Part shown: in pieces, positions 1-7,866 of the stretch
Layout of the letters: every line of letters begins with the position of its first letter
Numbering within the stretch: the stretch's first letter is position 1
Source of the DNA: VAZQ01 sp035263865
GTDB taxonomy: Bacteria; Pseudomonadota; Alphaproteobacteria; Rhizobiales; Xanthobacteraceae
Length of the DNA stretch: 28,858 nt
NCBI GenBank assembly: GCA_035263865.1
Contig: DATFQX010000283.1
Coordinates: 1 to 28,858, forward strand
Direction: 5' to 3'
Notes under the pieces: generated by a model
What the model was told of the DNA's origin: nothing
Database searches by the model: none
The model's input: the letters and a program-made list of their open reading frames with translations, nothing else
Position numbers and translations under genes: made by a program

Positions 1-965
1 AACGGCACCTCGCCAAGAAACGGTACGCCCAAACGCTTAGCCTCGTGCCTTGCTCCGCCGTGACCAAAAATGTCCGACCGCGTGCCGCATTCCGGGCACA
101 GGAAATAGCTCATATTTTCGACGATGCCGAGCACCGGCACGTCGACGCGACGAAACATGGCGATGCCGCGCCGTGCGTCGATCAGGGCAAGATCCTGCGG
201 GGTCGACACGATGATCGCACCCCGCAGCGGCACCTGCTGCGCCATGGTGAGTTGGGCGTCGCCGGTGCCGGGCGGCATATCGACCACCATGACGTCGAGT
301 TTTCCCCACTCGACCTCGCGCAACATCTGCGTGAGCGCCGAAATCACCATCGGGCCGCGCCAAATCATCGGCGTATCCTCATCGATGAGGAACCCGATCG
401 ACATGACGGTGAGGCCATAGCGCATGATCGGTTTGAGCCGCGTCCCGCCAATGGTCTGCGGGCGCTCGCGAATTGCAAGGAGCTTCGGCAGCGAGGGACC
501 GTAAATATCGGCATCGAGGATGCCGACCTTGAGGCCGAGCGCGCTCAAGCCGAGCGCGAGATTGACCGCAGTGGTTGATTTTCCGACTCCGCCCTTGCCC
601 GAGGCAACCGCGATGACCGCCTCCACGCCGGGCACGCCTTGCATCGACTCGCCACGCGGCGTTGCGCGCGCGGAAGAAGGTCGCGCATGCTGCGGCGGGC
701 GAGCGGATGCAGCGCCGGCTTTGCGCTCGGCCGTCAATGCGACGAGGGCAGATCGCACGCCGGGCAACGCCCGCACAACCTCTTCGGCACGCTGACGCAC
801 CGGTTCCCACATTTTGACGTCGGCGGCATCCACGGTGATGGAAAAGAACACCTTGCCGTCGCCTGCGACCACGTCCGACAGCGTGCCGGTTCTGACGAGC
901 GGAGTTCCCCCCGGGCTCACGACGCTTTCGAGAGCCGCAAGCACTTGTTCCTTGTTCACCGCCAT
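1..965 (-). CDS. mrp: Mrp/ApbC-type Fe-S cluster carrier ATPase, 3' end cut off by the window edge
   Basis: My minus-strand reading from the ATG at 965 gives 321 uninterrupted codons to the left edge, so the C-terminus is missing. Residues about 1-95 look like the small MIP18/DUF59 domain that precedes the ATPase in many bacterial Mrp proteins. A deviant Walker A P-loop, SGKGGVGKSTT, follows, then DADIYGPSLPKL, then MPPGTGDAQLT in the switch II region. Near the left edge is ENMSYFLCPECG, whose CxxC pair binds the bridging Fe-S cluster in this family. Family knowledge: cytosolic scaffold or carrier that passes Fe-S clusters to apo-enzymes. It is divergent from the dehydrogenase starting at 1106, across a gap of about 140 bp. 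Family assignment is very secure. The exact partner proteins cannot be read from sequence. Confidence 0.95.
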   Translation of the reverse strand, partial: MAVNKEQVLAALESVVSPGGTPLVRTGTLSDVVAGDGKVFFSITVDAADVKMWEPVRQRAEEVVRALPGVRSALVALTAERKAGAASARPPQHARPSSARATPRGESMQGVPGVEAVIAVASGKGGVGKSTTAVNLALGLSALGLKVGILDADIYGPSLPKLLAIRERPQTIGGTRLKPIMRYGLTVMSIGFLIDEDTPMIWRGPMVISALTQMLREVEWGKLDVMVVDMPPGTGDAQLTMAQQVPLRGAIIVSTPQDLALIDARRGIAMFRRVDVPVLGIVENMSYFLCPECGTRSDIFGHGGARHEAKRLGVPFLGEVP

Positions 966-1105
966 CGCACGTTCTCCGGCAACACCATAGAAGGGGCGCC
1001 GCTCTCGTCAACGCGATCATGGTTGACGCCGGCGCCGCGCCGTCGCAATCACTCTCGGATATAGGTATTCGCGTGCTGGCACGGCAGTGCTCGACGGAGG
1101 ACAGA

Positions 1106-1975
1106 ATGGCGAAGGTGGCTTTTCTAGGTCTCGGCGTCATGGGGTATCCCATGGCGGGGCATCTCAAGAACAAAGGCGGCCATGATGTCACCGTGTACAA
1201 CCGCACGGCTGCCAAAGCGCAGAAATGGGTGGGGCAGTACGGTGGGCGCAGCGCAGCGACCCCGAAAGCCGCGGCCGAGGGCCAGGACTTCGTGATGTGC
1301 TGTGTCGGCAACGATAACGATCTGCGCGAGGTGACGCTAGGGTCGAACGGCGCCTTCCATGGCGTGAAAAAAGGGGCCGTGTTCGTCGACCACACCACCG
1401 CTTCGGCTGAAATCGCGCGCGAACTTGAGGCGCAGGCGAAAGAGCAGGGATTCGGCTTCATCGACGCGCCCGTCTCGGGCGGCCAGGCCGGTGCCGAAAA
1501 CGGGGTGCTCACCGTCATGTGCGGCGGCGATGCAGAGCCCTATGCCCGCGCGGAGAAGGTGATCGGTTCTTACGCGCGCATGTGCAGGCTCATCGGCCCC
1601 GCTGGCGCGGGCCAACTCACGAAGATGGTGAACCAGATCTGTATCGCCGGATTGGTGCAGGGCCTATCTGAAGGAATCCATTTTGCGAAAAAGGCGGGAC
1701 TCGACATCGAGGCTGTGATCGCCACCATCTCGAAAGGGGCGGCCCAGTCGTGGCAGATGGAGAACCGATACAAGACGATGGTGGCAGGCAAGTTCGACTT
1801 CGGCTTTGCGGTTGATTGGATGCGCAAGGATCTTTCCATTTGTCTCGGCGAAGCGCGCAAGAACGGCGCCAGCCTGCCGGTGAGCGCGCTCGTGGACCAG
1901 TTCTATGCTGAGGTGCAGAAAATGGGTGGCCGGCGCTGGGATACGTCGAGCCTCATTGCCCGGCTGGAGCGGTGA
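1106..1975 (+). CDS. NAD(P)-dependent 3-hydroxyisobutyrate dehydrogenase-like (beta-hydroxyacid dehydrogenase family) protein
   Basis: 289 aa. The start at 1106 is chosen because GGAGG lies 5 nt upstream and the protein then begins directly with the Rossmann strand. An in-frame ATG at 1019 would add an unstructured tail. The N-terminal dinucleotide site is GLGVMG (about residues 8-13). YNRT at the end of the second strand is of the kind often seen in NADP-preferring members. The substrate signature is DAPVSGGQAGAENG (about 120-133), and the catalytic lysine sits in GQLTKMVNQ. The C-terminal all-helical dimer domain is complete. The family oxidises or reduces beta-hydroxyacids such as 3-hydroxyisobutyrate, tartronate semialdehyde or glyoxylate. 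The true substrate is not readable here. It stands alone, divergent from mrp and convergent with the MBL hydrolase. Confidence 0.9.
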   Translation: MAKVAFLGLGVMGYPMAGHLKNKGGHDVTVYNRTAAKAQKWVGQYGGRSAATPKAAAEGQDFVMCCVGNDNDLREVTLGSNGAFHGVKKGAVFVDHTTASAEIARELEAQAKEQGFGFIDAPVSGGQAGAENGVLTVMCGGDAEPYARAEKVIGSYARMCRLIGPAGAGQLTKMVNQICIAGLVQGLSEGIHFAKKAGLDIEAVIATISKGAAQSWQMENRYKTMVAGKFDFGFAVDWMRKDLSICLGEARKNGASLPVSALVDQFYAEVQKMGGRRWDTSSLIARLER

Positions 1976-2013
1976 GCGGCAGAACATGCGCCCTCGGCCA
2001 GCGCCGACCTATC

Positions 2014-2757
2014 TCATATCTCGATAACCGCGCCGTCTTCGGCGGCGAGCAAGCCGGCGGCTTTGACCTCCTCGAGGTGCGCGAGCATGACCGGATTCAT
2101 GTGGGTCAGCATGATGCGACGCGCGCGCAGATCCGCTACCCGCTTCTTGAGCACATCCCAGCTAATGTGGCCGGGCAATTCGCCGGAATACGCGAAGCAC
2201 TCGATGATCAACAGATCGGCGCCGTCCGCGACGGAGACCAGCGCTTCCACCCACTCGGTGTCACCGGAATAGGCGAAGCGCTTCTCGCCGTCATAGACCA
2301 CGATGGCTGTTGAGGGTGCGCCGGAGTAATGCAGCACCTCGGTCGTGATGACGGAGTGTCCCAGCACTTGCGTGGGACGGCCGACCTCGATCTCCATCAC
2401 ACTCCAGGAAAATCGCCACCTATTACTCGTCGATTTCGGAAAGAATACTTCGAGGAGCTGATCGAGGCGTGCTCGCGTGCCGGGGGGACCGGCAATCAAC
2501 AGCGGCCGCTCGCGGCGCGCAAGGAACTGAGCGTCCAGCAGGAGGAAGGGAAGTGCGCCGAAATGATCCCCATGCAAATGCGACAGCAAGATGCCGTCGA
2601 TACGGTCGGGATCGAGACCATGCGCCTTGAGCGCGACCAGCGACGAGGCGCCGAAGTCGACTAGCAGCGTTCCCTTTGCGGTTTCGAGAAAGAAGCAGGT
2701 ATTGAACCGGCCGCCAGAGCCGAAGGCATCACCCGATCCGACGATGGTCAGCCGCAT
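2014..2757 (-). CDS. MBL-fold metal-dependent hydrolase (RNase Z-like branch)
   Basis: 247 aa. The metallo-beta-lactamase signature HLHGDH (residues 60-65) supplies the dinuclear metal ligands. Further likely ligands are H143, D166 in YSGDTEW, and the histidine in LTHMNP near the C-terminus. The set fits the RNase Z/phosphodiesterase-like branch, and the length is close to a minimal MBL domain. There is no flexible exosite arm as in true tRNase Z, so I expect a small-molecule or phosphodiester hydrolase and not a tRNA 3' processing enzyme. The start ATG lies 2 nt beyond the stop of the upstream GST gene, so the two are probably translated from one mRNA. No signal peptide is visible, so it is likely cytosolic. 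Substrate unknown. Confidence 0.88.
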   Translation of the reverse strand: MRLTIVGSGDAFGSGGRFNTCFFLETAKGTLLVDFGASSLVALKAHGLDPDRIDGILLSHLHGDHFGALPFLLLDAQFLARRERPLLIAGPPGTRARLDQLLEVFFPKSTSNRWRFSWSVMEIEVGRPTQVLGHSVITTEVLHYSGAPSTAIVVYDGEKRFAYSGDTEWVEALVSVADGADLLIIECFAYSGELPGHISWDVLKKRVADLRARRIMLTHMNPVMLAHLEEVKAAGLLAAEDGAVIEI

Positions 2758-2759
2758 GG

Positions 2760-3371
2760 TCAGGCCGATGCACTAGGCCGGGCAGCGATATCGGCGTGCC
2801 AGCGCTTAACATTCTTGAGCTCATCGGGTACCGCAAGCTTTGCCGGCTTCATGAAATCAATGGCGACAAGACCGGTAATGTCAGCAACCGTGAAGGCGTC
2901 GCCTGCAACGAACGGCCGGTCCTTCAACTCTTCATTCAGGAAGGTGATGAATTCTTGAATGCGCGGCTTGTTGGCCTCGGCCCACGCGGGCACCTGCGGC
3001 ACTTCCATCTCTTTCATTGCCGGATGCGAATTGCGAAACACGTGCGACACCGGAAAGAACAAGTGCAGTTCCAGGCGCCGATTCCACATCTCGATTCGTG
3101 CAAGCTCCAAGGCGCCGCGGCCGAACAGTGGGGGATCGGGCTTAAGCGCCTCGAAATATCGGCAGATCGCAATCGATTCGGTGATCACCGTGCCGTCATC
3201 GAGCACTAATGCGGGGACCCGCTTGAGCGGATTGATCGCCGCATATGCCGCCGACATCTGCGCCATGGCGCCGAGATCGACTTGCTCGGCGGGCAACGTA
3301 ATGCCCTTCTCGGCCAGAAAGATCCGTGTGCGACGCGGATTGGGCGCCCGACCCCCATCGTAAAGCTTCAT
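2760..3371 (-). CDS. Glutathione S-transferase family protein
   Basis: 203 aa, the usual length for a cytosolic GST. The N-terminal thioredoxin-like half (about 1-80) contains the conserved cis-proline segment KRVPALVLDDG followed by the glutathione gamma-glutamyl contact TESIAICRYFE. The C-terminal helical half ends with the typical GDAFTVADITG hydrophobic-staple region and an Asp that caps the helix. The N-terminal segment SAPNPRRTRI-like (here APNPRRTRI) replaces a tyrosine or cysteine catalytic motif, so a serine- or other-type active site is possible. It is the first gene of a two-gene unit with the MBL hydrolase, 2 nt apart. Family knowledge: conjugates or reduces electrophiles using glutathione. 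The pairing suggests thiol-ester or conjugate detoxification, but that is inference. Confidence 0.9.
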   Translation of the reverse strand: MKLYDGGRAPNPRRTRIFLAEKGITLPAEQVDLGAMAQMSAAYAAINPLKRVPALVLDDGTVITESIAICRYFEALKPDPPLFGRGALELARIEMWNRRLELHLFFPVSHVFRNSHPAMKEMEVPQVPAWAEANKPRIQEFITFLNEELKDRPFVAGDAFTVADITGLVAIDFMKPAKLAVPDELKNVKRWHADIAARPSASA

Positions 3372-3636
3372 CTCGGCACCGCTCCGCTAGCCTAAATGAT
3401 GCGCGCGGTCAGTTGTATATGCCATCGTCCACACCCCATCACGGCAATCGGGCTCTGGTCAAGCCATCGCTGCTCACGCGAAGACCTTCCGCGAAGCCGG
3501 CGCTTCAGGAGAAAACCTGTCCGTGCGACGGGCCGCCGGCGCCCTCGCGAGGAGGAGCGGACCTTGACAAGCCGACGACGCCCGCGTGTGGTTCAGTGAA
3601 AGCAATAGGGTCTAGCGTCGGCTGAAGGACAGCATC

Positions 3637-4332
3637 GTGCGCCGCCTGCTCTGGATCCTGCTCGCCGTTCTGACAGTGGCGCTGCTCGTGCTCGTCTTGC
3701 AGCGGAATGAAGCGGCGCTCGCAGAACTGTCTCGGTTCGACACCTCTTCGTTCGAAACAAAAGTCATGGCCGTGGCGCTCGTCGGCCTGATCGCACTGAC
3801 GCTCTTTCGCCACCGTTTCTCCCGCGTGCTCGAAACCGCCCTCATCTGGGCGATGCTCGCAGCGCTTTTGGCGCTCGGATACACCTACCGGTTCGAGCTG
3901 CGCGAGGTCGCCGACCGCGTGCTCGCTGAACTCATCCCGGGCCGTGCTGCAACGAGAGGACGCACGGTCGAGATCGCGCGCGGAAGCGGCGGCGGCTTCT
4001 CCGTGGCGGCGCAAGTCAACGGTGCGCGCGTCCCGATGGTCCTCGATACTGGCGCTAGCGCCGTCGTACTCACGCAAGAGGCAGCCAAAGCTGCCGGTCT
4101 CCCGCTGGAAGTGCTCAACTACTCCGTAACCGTCGACACCGCCAACGGCCGCGCCCGCGCCGCGCCCGTCACGCTCGACCGGCTGTCGATCGGCGATATT
4201 ACCGAGCGCTCAGTCCCAGCGCTGGTGGCGCAAGGCGGACTTCGCAGCAGCCTGCTCGGCATGACTTTCCTCAATCGGCTGGAGAGCTGGGAGGTACGCG
4301 GCGACAAGCTGATGATGCGCGGGTACCCGTAA
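3637..4332 (+). CDS. Membrane-anchored retropepsin-like aspartic protease (TIGR02281/clan AA family)
   Basis: 231 aa. It starts at a GTG preceded by GAAGGA about 7 nt upstream. Hydrophobic segments at about residues 3-22, 45-60 and 67-86 anchor the N-terminal third. The rest is a single retropepsin-like domain with the active-site triad VLDTGAS (catalytic D137) and the flap and hydrophobic-hydrophobic-glycine elements near SSLLGMTFLNRL. Single-domain members act as homodimers, each subunit giving one aspartate. Family knowledge: common in Alphaproteobacteria as inner-membrane proteins of unknown substrate. The gene is monocistronic and convergent with the TauE gene, with only 3 nt between the stop codons. 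A family-wide alternative is a ddiA/ddiB-like repeat protein, but the intact DTGAS supports an active protease. Confidence 0.85.
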   Translation: MRRLLWILLAVLTVALLVLVLQRNEAALAELSRFDTSSFETKVMAVALVGLIALTLFRHRFSRVLETALIWAMLAALLALGYTYRFELREVADRVLAELIPGRAATRGRTVEIARGSGGGFSVAAQVNGARVPMVLDTGASAVVLTQEAAKAAGLPLEVLNYSVTVDTANGRARAAPVTLDRLSIGDITERSVPALVAQGGLRSSLLGMTFLNRLESWEVRGDKLMMRGYP

Positions 4333-4335
4333 TGA

Positions 4336-5169
4336 TCATTCGAGGAGGCTTGCCGCAAAGCGTATGCACACGGCGAGCAGGAAACAGCCGAAGGCGATTT
4401 CGAGACGGCGCTTCGAGAGCCTATGTGCCAACCGCGCGCCGTAAGGCGCAGTGAGACTCGAGATCGGCGCCATCAGGGCAAAGCCGATGAGCGACACGAA
4501 TCCGAGTGAGAGCGGCGGCAGCAGCGACTGCTGCGGGATACCGGCGAAGATGTAGCCGATCGTGCCTGCGGCCGTGATCGGCACGCCGAGACCCGCAGAG
4601 GTGGCGACCGCCTTGTGGATCGGTTTGCCGTGAAGCGTCAGAATCATGTTGGAGATCGATCCGCCGCTGATGCCCATGAGCGAGGCGGCAAGCCCGACGA
4701 ATATGCCGTAGGCAGTCATGCCAAGAGGGCCGGGCAACTCATCGGCAATCTGCCAGCTGTCGCGGCCGAACAGCAGCTTGACAGCGATCACCGTTGCAAT
4801 GACGACGAAGCCGAGCTTAAGCACCGCGCCAGATGCAAAAGCCGCGATGACCGAGCCGGCCGCCACCCCGATGACCGCAGGTACCGCCCATGCGCGCACG
4901 ACATCCATCATCACCGCGCCTTTGTCCCGATGGGTGAAATAGGAGGAGATGTTGGTCGGAACGATGATCGCGATTGAGGTGCCGATGCATAACTGGAAGC
5001 GAACCTCCTCCGGCACGCCGAACACGCCGAATATCTCATAGAGAACCGGAACGATAAGAGCGCCGCCGCCTATACCAAAAAGGCCCGCGAGGATACCGGT
5101 GACGACGCCAGCTACGAGGATCAGGGCGGCGAGCAGCATGAGCTCGCTCAGGGGGATGCCCAAGATCAT
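4336..5169 (-). CDS. Sulfite exporter TauE/SafE family membrane protein
   Basis: 277 aa, highly hydrophobic with about eight transmembrane segments. The first is immediately followed by GLFGIGGGALIVPVL, the glycine-rich signature of the TauE/SafE (formerly DUF81) family. The duplicated copy of the motif, SLMGISGGSISNMIL, lies past the midpoint, which fits the internal pseudo-repeat of the family. Family knowledge: export or import of sulfur-containing anions such as sulfite, sulfoacetate or thiosulfate across the inner membrane. The direction and substrate cannot be read from sequence. A Shine-Dalgarno-like GGAGCAGGA precedes the ATG. The gene follows dusA on the same strand after 27 nt, so they may be co-transcribed, but no functional link to tRNA modification is evident. 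Confidence 0.9.
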   Translation of the reverse strand: MILGIPLSELMLLAALILVAGVVTGILAGLFGIGGGALIVPVLYEIFGVFGVPEEVRFQLCIGTSIAIIVPTNISSYFTHRDKGAVMMDVVRAWAVPAVIGVAAGSVIAAFASGAVLKLGFVVIATVIAVKLLFGRDSWQIADELPGPLGMTAYGIFVGLAASLMGISGGSISNMILTLHGKPIHKAVATSAGLGVPITAAGTIGYIFAGIPQQSLLPPLSLGFVSLIGFALMAPISSLTAPYGARLAHRLSKRRLEIAFGCFLLAVCIRFAASLLE

Positions 5170-5196
5170 GTCCTGCTCCGAGGAAATCGTCGCGGG

Positions 5197-6207
5197 TTAA
5201 GCCGCGGCAACGCGCACGCCTTGCCCGTCGACGTCCGTCACGAGCGCGAGTGCAGCACGCAACGTGGCTACGCCCGCGGCCGGTCTCAATGCTTCAGTCG
5301 CCAAGTGCCGGCGGAAAGCGCGAGCGCCGGGCAGTCCCCGGAATAGTCCCAGCACATGGCGCGAGATCGCGTGGAGGCGGGTGCCGCGTGCAAGCTTGCG
5401 CTCGATATAGGGGACGAGCGCCTCGGCCGCCGCCTTGGGCGATGCGAAGCGCGCGCTTTCACCGAACAGCGCCGGGTCGACGGCCAAGAGCCGCCAAGGT
5501 TCTTGATAGGCGGCCCGCCCCATCATCACGCCATCGACGCGGCCAAGGTGCGCGCGGGCTTGCTCGAGGTCCGTTATGCCGCCATTGAGCACGACACAAA
5601 GGCCGGGATGTGCGGCTTTGAGCCGATAGACGCGGGCATAATCGAGTGGGGGGATGGCACGGTTCTCTCGCGGCGACAAACCATCGAGCCAGGCCTTGCG
5701 CGCGTGTACGATCAGGGCGGCAACGCCGGCGCGCTCAACCGCGCAGGCGAGGGATTGGAGCGCCTCCTCCGGGTCCTGATAGTCGATGCCGATGCGGCAT
5801 TTGACCGTCACGGGCAGCTTGACCGCAGCAACCATGGCAGCGACGCAGTCGCCGACCAGAGCAGGCTCTGCCATCAAACATGCGCCGAAGCGGCCTTCCT
5901 GCACGCCGTCGGAGGGACAGCCGATGTTGAGATTGACCTCGTCGTAGCCGAACTCCTCGGCGATGCGCGCGCATTCGGCAAGTCGCCGCGGATCGCAGCC
6001 GCCGAGCTGGAGTGCAACCGGATGCTCGGCAGAGTCATATGCCATGAGCCGCGCGCGAGGTCCGTGCAGCACGGCGCCTGTGGTGATCATTTCGGTGTAA
6101 ATGAGCGCACGCCGCGTAAGCAGGCGATGGAAGAACCGGCAATGCCGGTCAGTCCATTCCATCATCGGGGCGATGCAGAATTTGCGCTCGAGATCGTTCG
6201 AACCCAT
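5197..6207 (-). CDS. dusA: tRNA-dihydrouridine synthase A
   Basis: 336 aa with the start at 6207, chosen because AAAAGG lies just upstream. A longer frame from 6243 would add 12 unconserved residues. The FMN-binding TIM barrel begins with APMMEWTDRHCR, the DusA-type form of the Dus N-terminus. The catalytic cysteine sits in NLNIGCPSDGVQ, and KCRIGIDYQD, VHARKAWLDGLSP and GGITDLEQA are phosphate, FMN and tRNA contacts. The HARKAWLDGLSP stretch separates DusA from DusB and DusC. It reduces uridine to dihydrouridine in the D-loop of tRNA (positions 20/20a in E. coli) using NADPH and FMN. Cytosolic. A 296-codon open frame on the opposite strand is a codon-bias shadow. Confidence 0.95.
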   Translation of the reverse strand: MGSNDLERKFCIAPMMEWTDRHCRFFHRLLTRRALIYTEMITTGAVLHGPRARLMAYDSAEHPVALQLGGCDPRRLAECARIAEEFGYDEVNLNIGCPSDGVQEGRFGACLMAEPALVGDCVAAMVAAVKLPVTVKCRIGIDYQDPEEALQSLACAVERAGVAALIVHARKAWLDGLSPRENRAIPPLDYARVYRLKAAHPGLCVVLNGGITDLEQARAHLGRVDGVMMGRAAYQEPWRLLAVDPALFGESARFASPKAAAEALVPYIERKLARGTRLHAISRHVLGLFRGLPGARAFRRHLATEALRPAAGVATLRAALALVTDVDGQGVRVAAA

Positions 6208-6352
6208 ACCTTTTCCGGTCGCTGGAACAGCAGCCCATTTCACTAAGCGCGGCGTACCTTATAGCTCTTCTACGACTCTACTGGCGCGGATGGGAAGCCG
6301 CATATCGGCTCTTGCGAGCCATGACGAGCTCTCCTGCTGCGCCGAGCCTCAC

Positions 6353-6369
6353 ATGCAACTCATTTGCAT
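6353..6369. promoter_or_regulatory. Palindrome ATGCAA-n5-TTGCAT, candidate metalloregulator operator
   Basis: Perfect 6-bp inverted repeat arms ATGCAA and TTGCAT are separated by CTCAT, in the intergenic DNA between dusA and the cation exporter. It lies 93 nt before the exporter start. The TGCAA/TTGCA half-sites resemble what I recall of Fur/Mur-type operators in Alphaproteobacteria. I know of no Zur consensus that matches. Whether it is a real operator, and for which metal, is inference. Confidence 0.4.
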
Positions 6370-6462
6370 TCCGTTGCTGAAGCTGAACTTGCAACCGCAA
6401 CGGATATGTTCCGCTGCATTGACGCGCGCCACCCCAATCGTTACGTCGCACCGCAGAGGCGC

Positions 6463-7845
6463 ATGATGTCGGACGTCAAGCAGAGGGTTGCACTCACCTC
6501 GATTGCCGCGTCGGCTGGTTTAACGACGGCGAAGGGCGTGATCGGGGTCATGAGCGGTTCGCTCGCGCTCCTGTCGGAAGCGGCCCATTCTTTCATCGAC
6601 CTCGGTGCTACCGTGATGACGTATTTTGCCGTGCGGACTTCGGGCAAGCCCGCCGACGCCGAGCACCATTATGGCCACGGCAAGATCGAGAGCGTCTCAG
6701 CGCTCGCCGAGACCGCGCTGCTGTTTATTCTTGCGGGAATCGTGATTTGGGAGGCGACGAAGCGACTCATCAGCGCGGAACCGCCGGAGGTGGCGGCGAC
6801 GCCGTGGGCGTTCGCGGTGATCGTGCTCTCCATCGTGGTCGATTTCCTGCGCTCGCGAGTGCTTTATCGAACAGCGGAAGAGACCTCGAGCCATGCGCTC
6901 GAAGCGGACGCGCTGCATTTCGATTCCGACATGTGGTCGTCCTTAGCGGTGTTGGTCGGGCTGTTTGGGATCGCGCTCGGCTACACGGCCGCCGATTCCG
7001 TGGCGGCGCTGGCGGTATCGCTGGTCATCTGTATCGCCGGATGGCGGCTCGGACGGCGTACCATCGGCACGCTGACCGATACCGCCCCGCCTGGAGCGGC
7101 CGGGAAGATCACTGCGGCGGTGACCCGCATTCCAGGCGTGGTCGCAATCGATAGGCTGCGTGTGCGGCAGGTCGGCAACGTGCTGTTCGTCGATCTGGAG
7201 GTTGCGGTCAGCCGCACGCTGCCGCTCGACCGCTTGGCGACGCTCAAACAGCGCATCGTCGACGCAATACGCGCCGACAGTCCCGTCGCCGAGGTGACGG
7301 TCACCACCAACCCGCGGGCGCTGGACGACGAGACGGTACTCGAGCGCGTCATGGTGATTGCGCGCAACCGCGCGCTCGCGGCTCACCACGTCACCGTACA
7401 TGCGATCAGCGGACGACTTGCGGTTTCACTCGATCTCGAGGTGGATGGCGCCCTTGCCATCGGCGCGGCACACGAGATCGCCACTGGGCTCGAAGAGGCC
7501 ATCCGCGAGGAGTTGGGCCCAGGCGTCGAGGTCGAAACCCATATCGAGCCGTTGCAGCCATTCGACGAGCCCGGCCGCGAAGCCCCAGCCGCACGCGTCG
7601 CGGCGGTGCGCGAGGCGCTGATCGAGATCGCGACCAAGGTCGAATTCGTCGGCGCGATCCATGACGTGCGCGTGCGCGCAGCCGACGATGGAGAGATCGT
7701 CAATTTTCACTGCCTGGTCGATCCCATACTCAAAGTCGCGGATGTGCACGACAAGGTGGACGAAGTGGAACGGGCCCTGCGCCTGCGCTTCCCGTCGATC
7801 AAGCGCGCGATCGGTCATGCGGAGCCGGCACCGCCGCCGCACTAG
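6463..7845 (+). CDS. Cation diffusion facilitator (CDF) family divalent metal exporter with three C-terminal modules
   Basis: 460 aa from the ATG at 6463, preceded by AGAGG. A frame open from 6364 would place 33 residues before the conserved start and run through the presumed promoter. The first about 200 residues form the six-helix CDF channel with the transport-site pairs H42xxxD46 in TM2 and H152xxxD156 in TM5. In characterised members the HxxxD/HxxxD pattern favours Zn (and Cd or Co) over Mn or Fe. The cytosolic tail is unusually long, about 250 residues, and splits into three tandem betaalphabeta-like units at about 210-285, 288-367 and 376-452. The second and third retain the metal-binding histidines of the usual C-terminal domain, and the first has lost them. 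Proton-coupled metal efflux across the inner membrane is the expected role. Convergent with the alcohol dehydrogenase. The function call is secure and the metal is not. Confidence 0.92.
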   Translation: MMSDVKQRVALTSIAASAGLTTAKGVIGVMSGSLALLSEAAHSFIDLGATVMTYFAVRTSGKPADAEHHYGHGKIESVSALAETALLFILAGIVIWEATKRLISAEPPEVAATPWAFAVIVLSIVVDFLRSRVLYRTAEETSSHALEADALHFDSDMWSSLAVLVGLFGIALGYTAADSVAALAVSLVICIAGWRLGRRTIGTLTDTAPPGAAGKITAAVTRIPGVVAIDRLRVRQVGNVLFVDLEVAVSRTLPLDRLATLKQRIVDAIRADSPVAEVTVTTNPRALDDETVLERVMVIARNRALAAHHVTVHAISGRLAVSLDLEVDGALAIGAAHEIATGLEEAIREELGPGVEVETHIEPLQPFDEPGREAPAARVAAVREALIEIATKVEFVGAIHDVRVRAADDGEIVNFHCLVDPILKVADVHDKVDEVERALRLRFPSIKRAIGHAEPAPPPH

Positions 7846-7866
7846 CTCTGACGCGGGCTGCCGCGA

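Noticed and set aside
379..1518. Minus-strand 379-codon open frame overlapping the mrp start and the dehydrogenase
   Set aside because: It is out of phase with the clear Mrp frame and antisense to the dehydrogenase. Its sequence has no domain and shows a shadow of codon bias.
3564..3569. TTGACA as a -35 box for the aspartic protease gene
   Set aside because: The region 17 nt downstream reads TGTGGT, a poor -10. A single hexamer match in this length of DNA is not evidence.
5356..6246. Plus-strand 296-codon frame antisense to dusA
   Set aside because: Covers exactly the highly conserved DusA gene in reverse. No recognisable motif, low-complexity charged residues.
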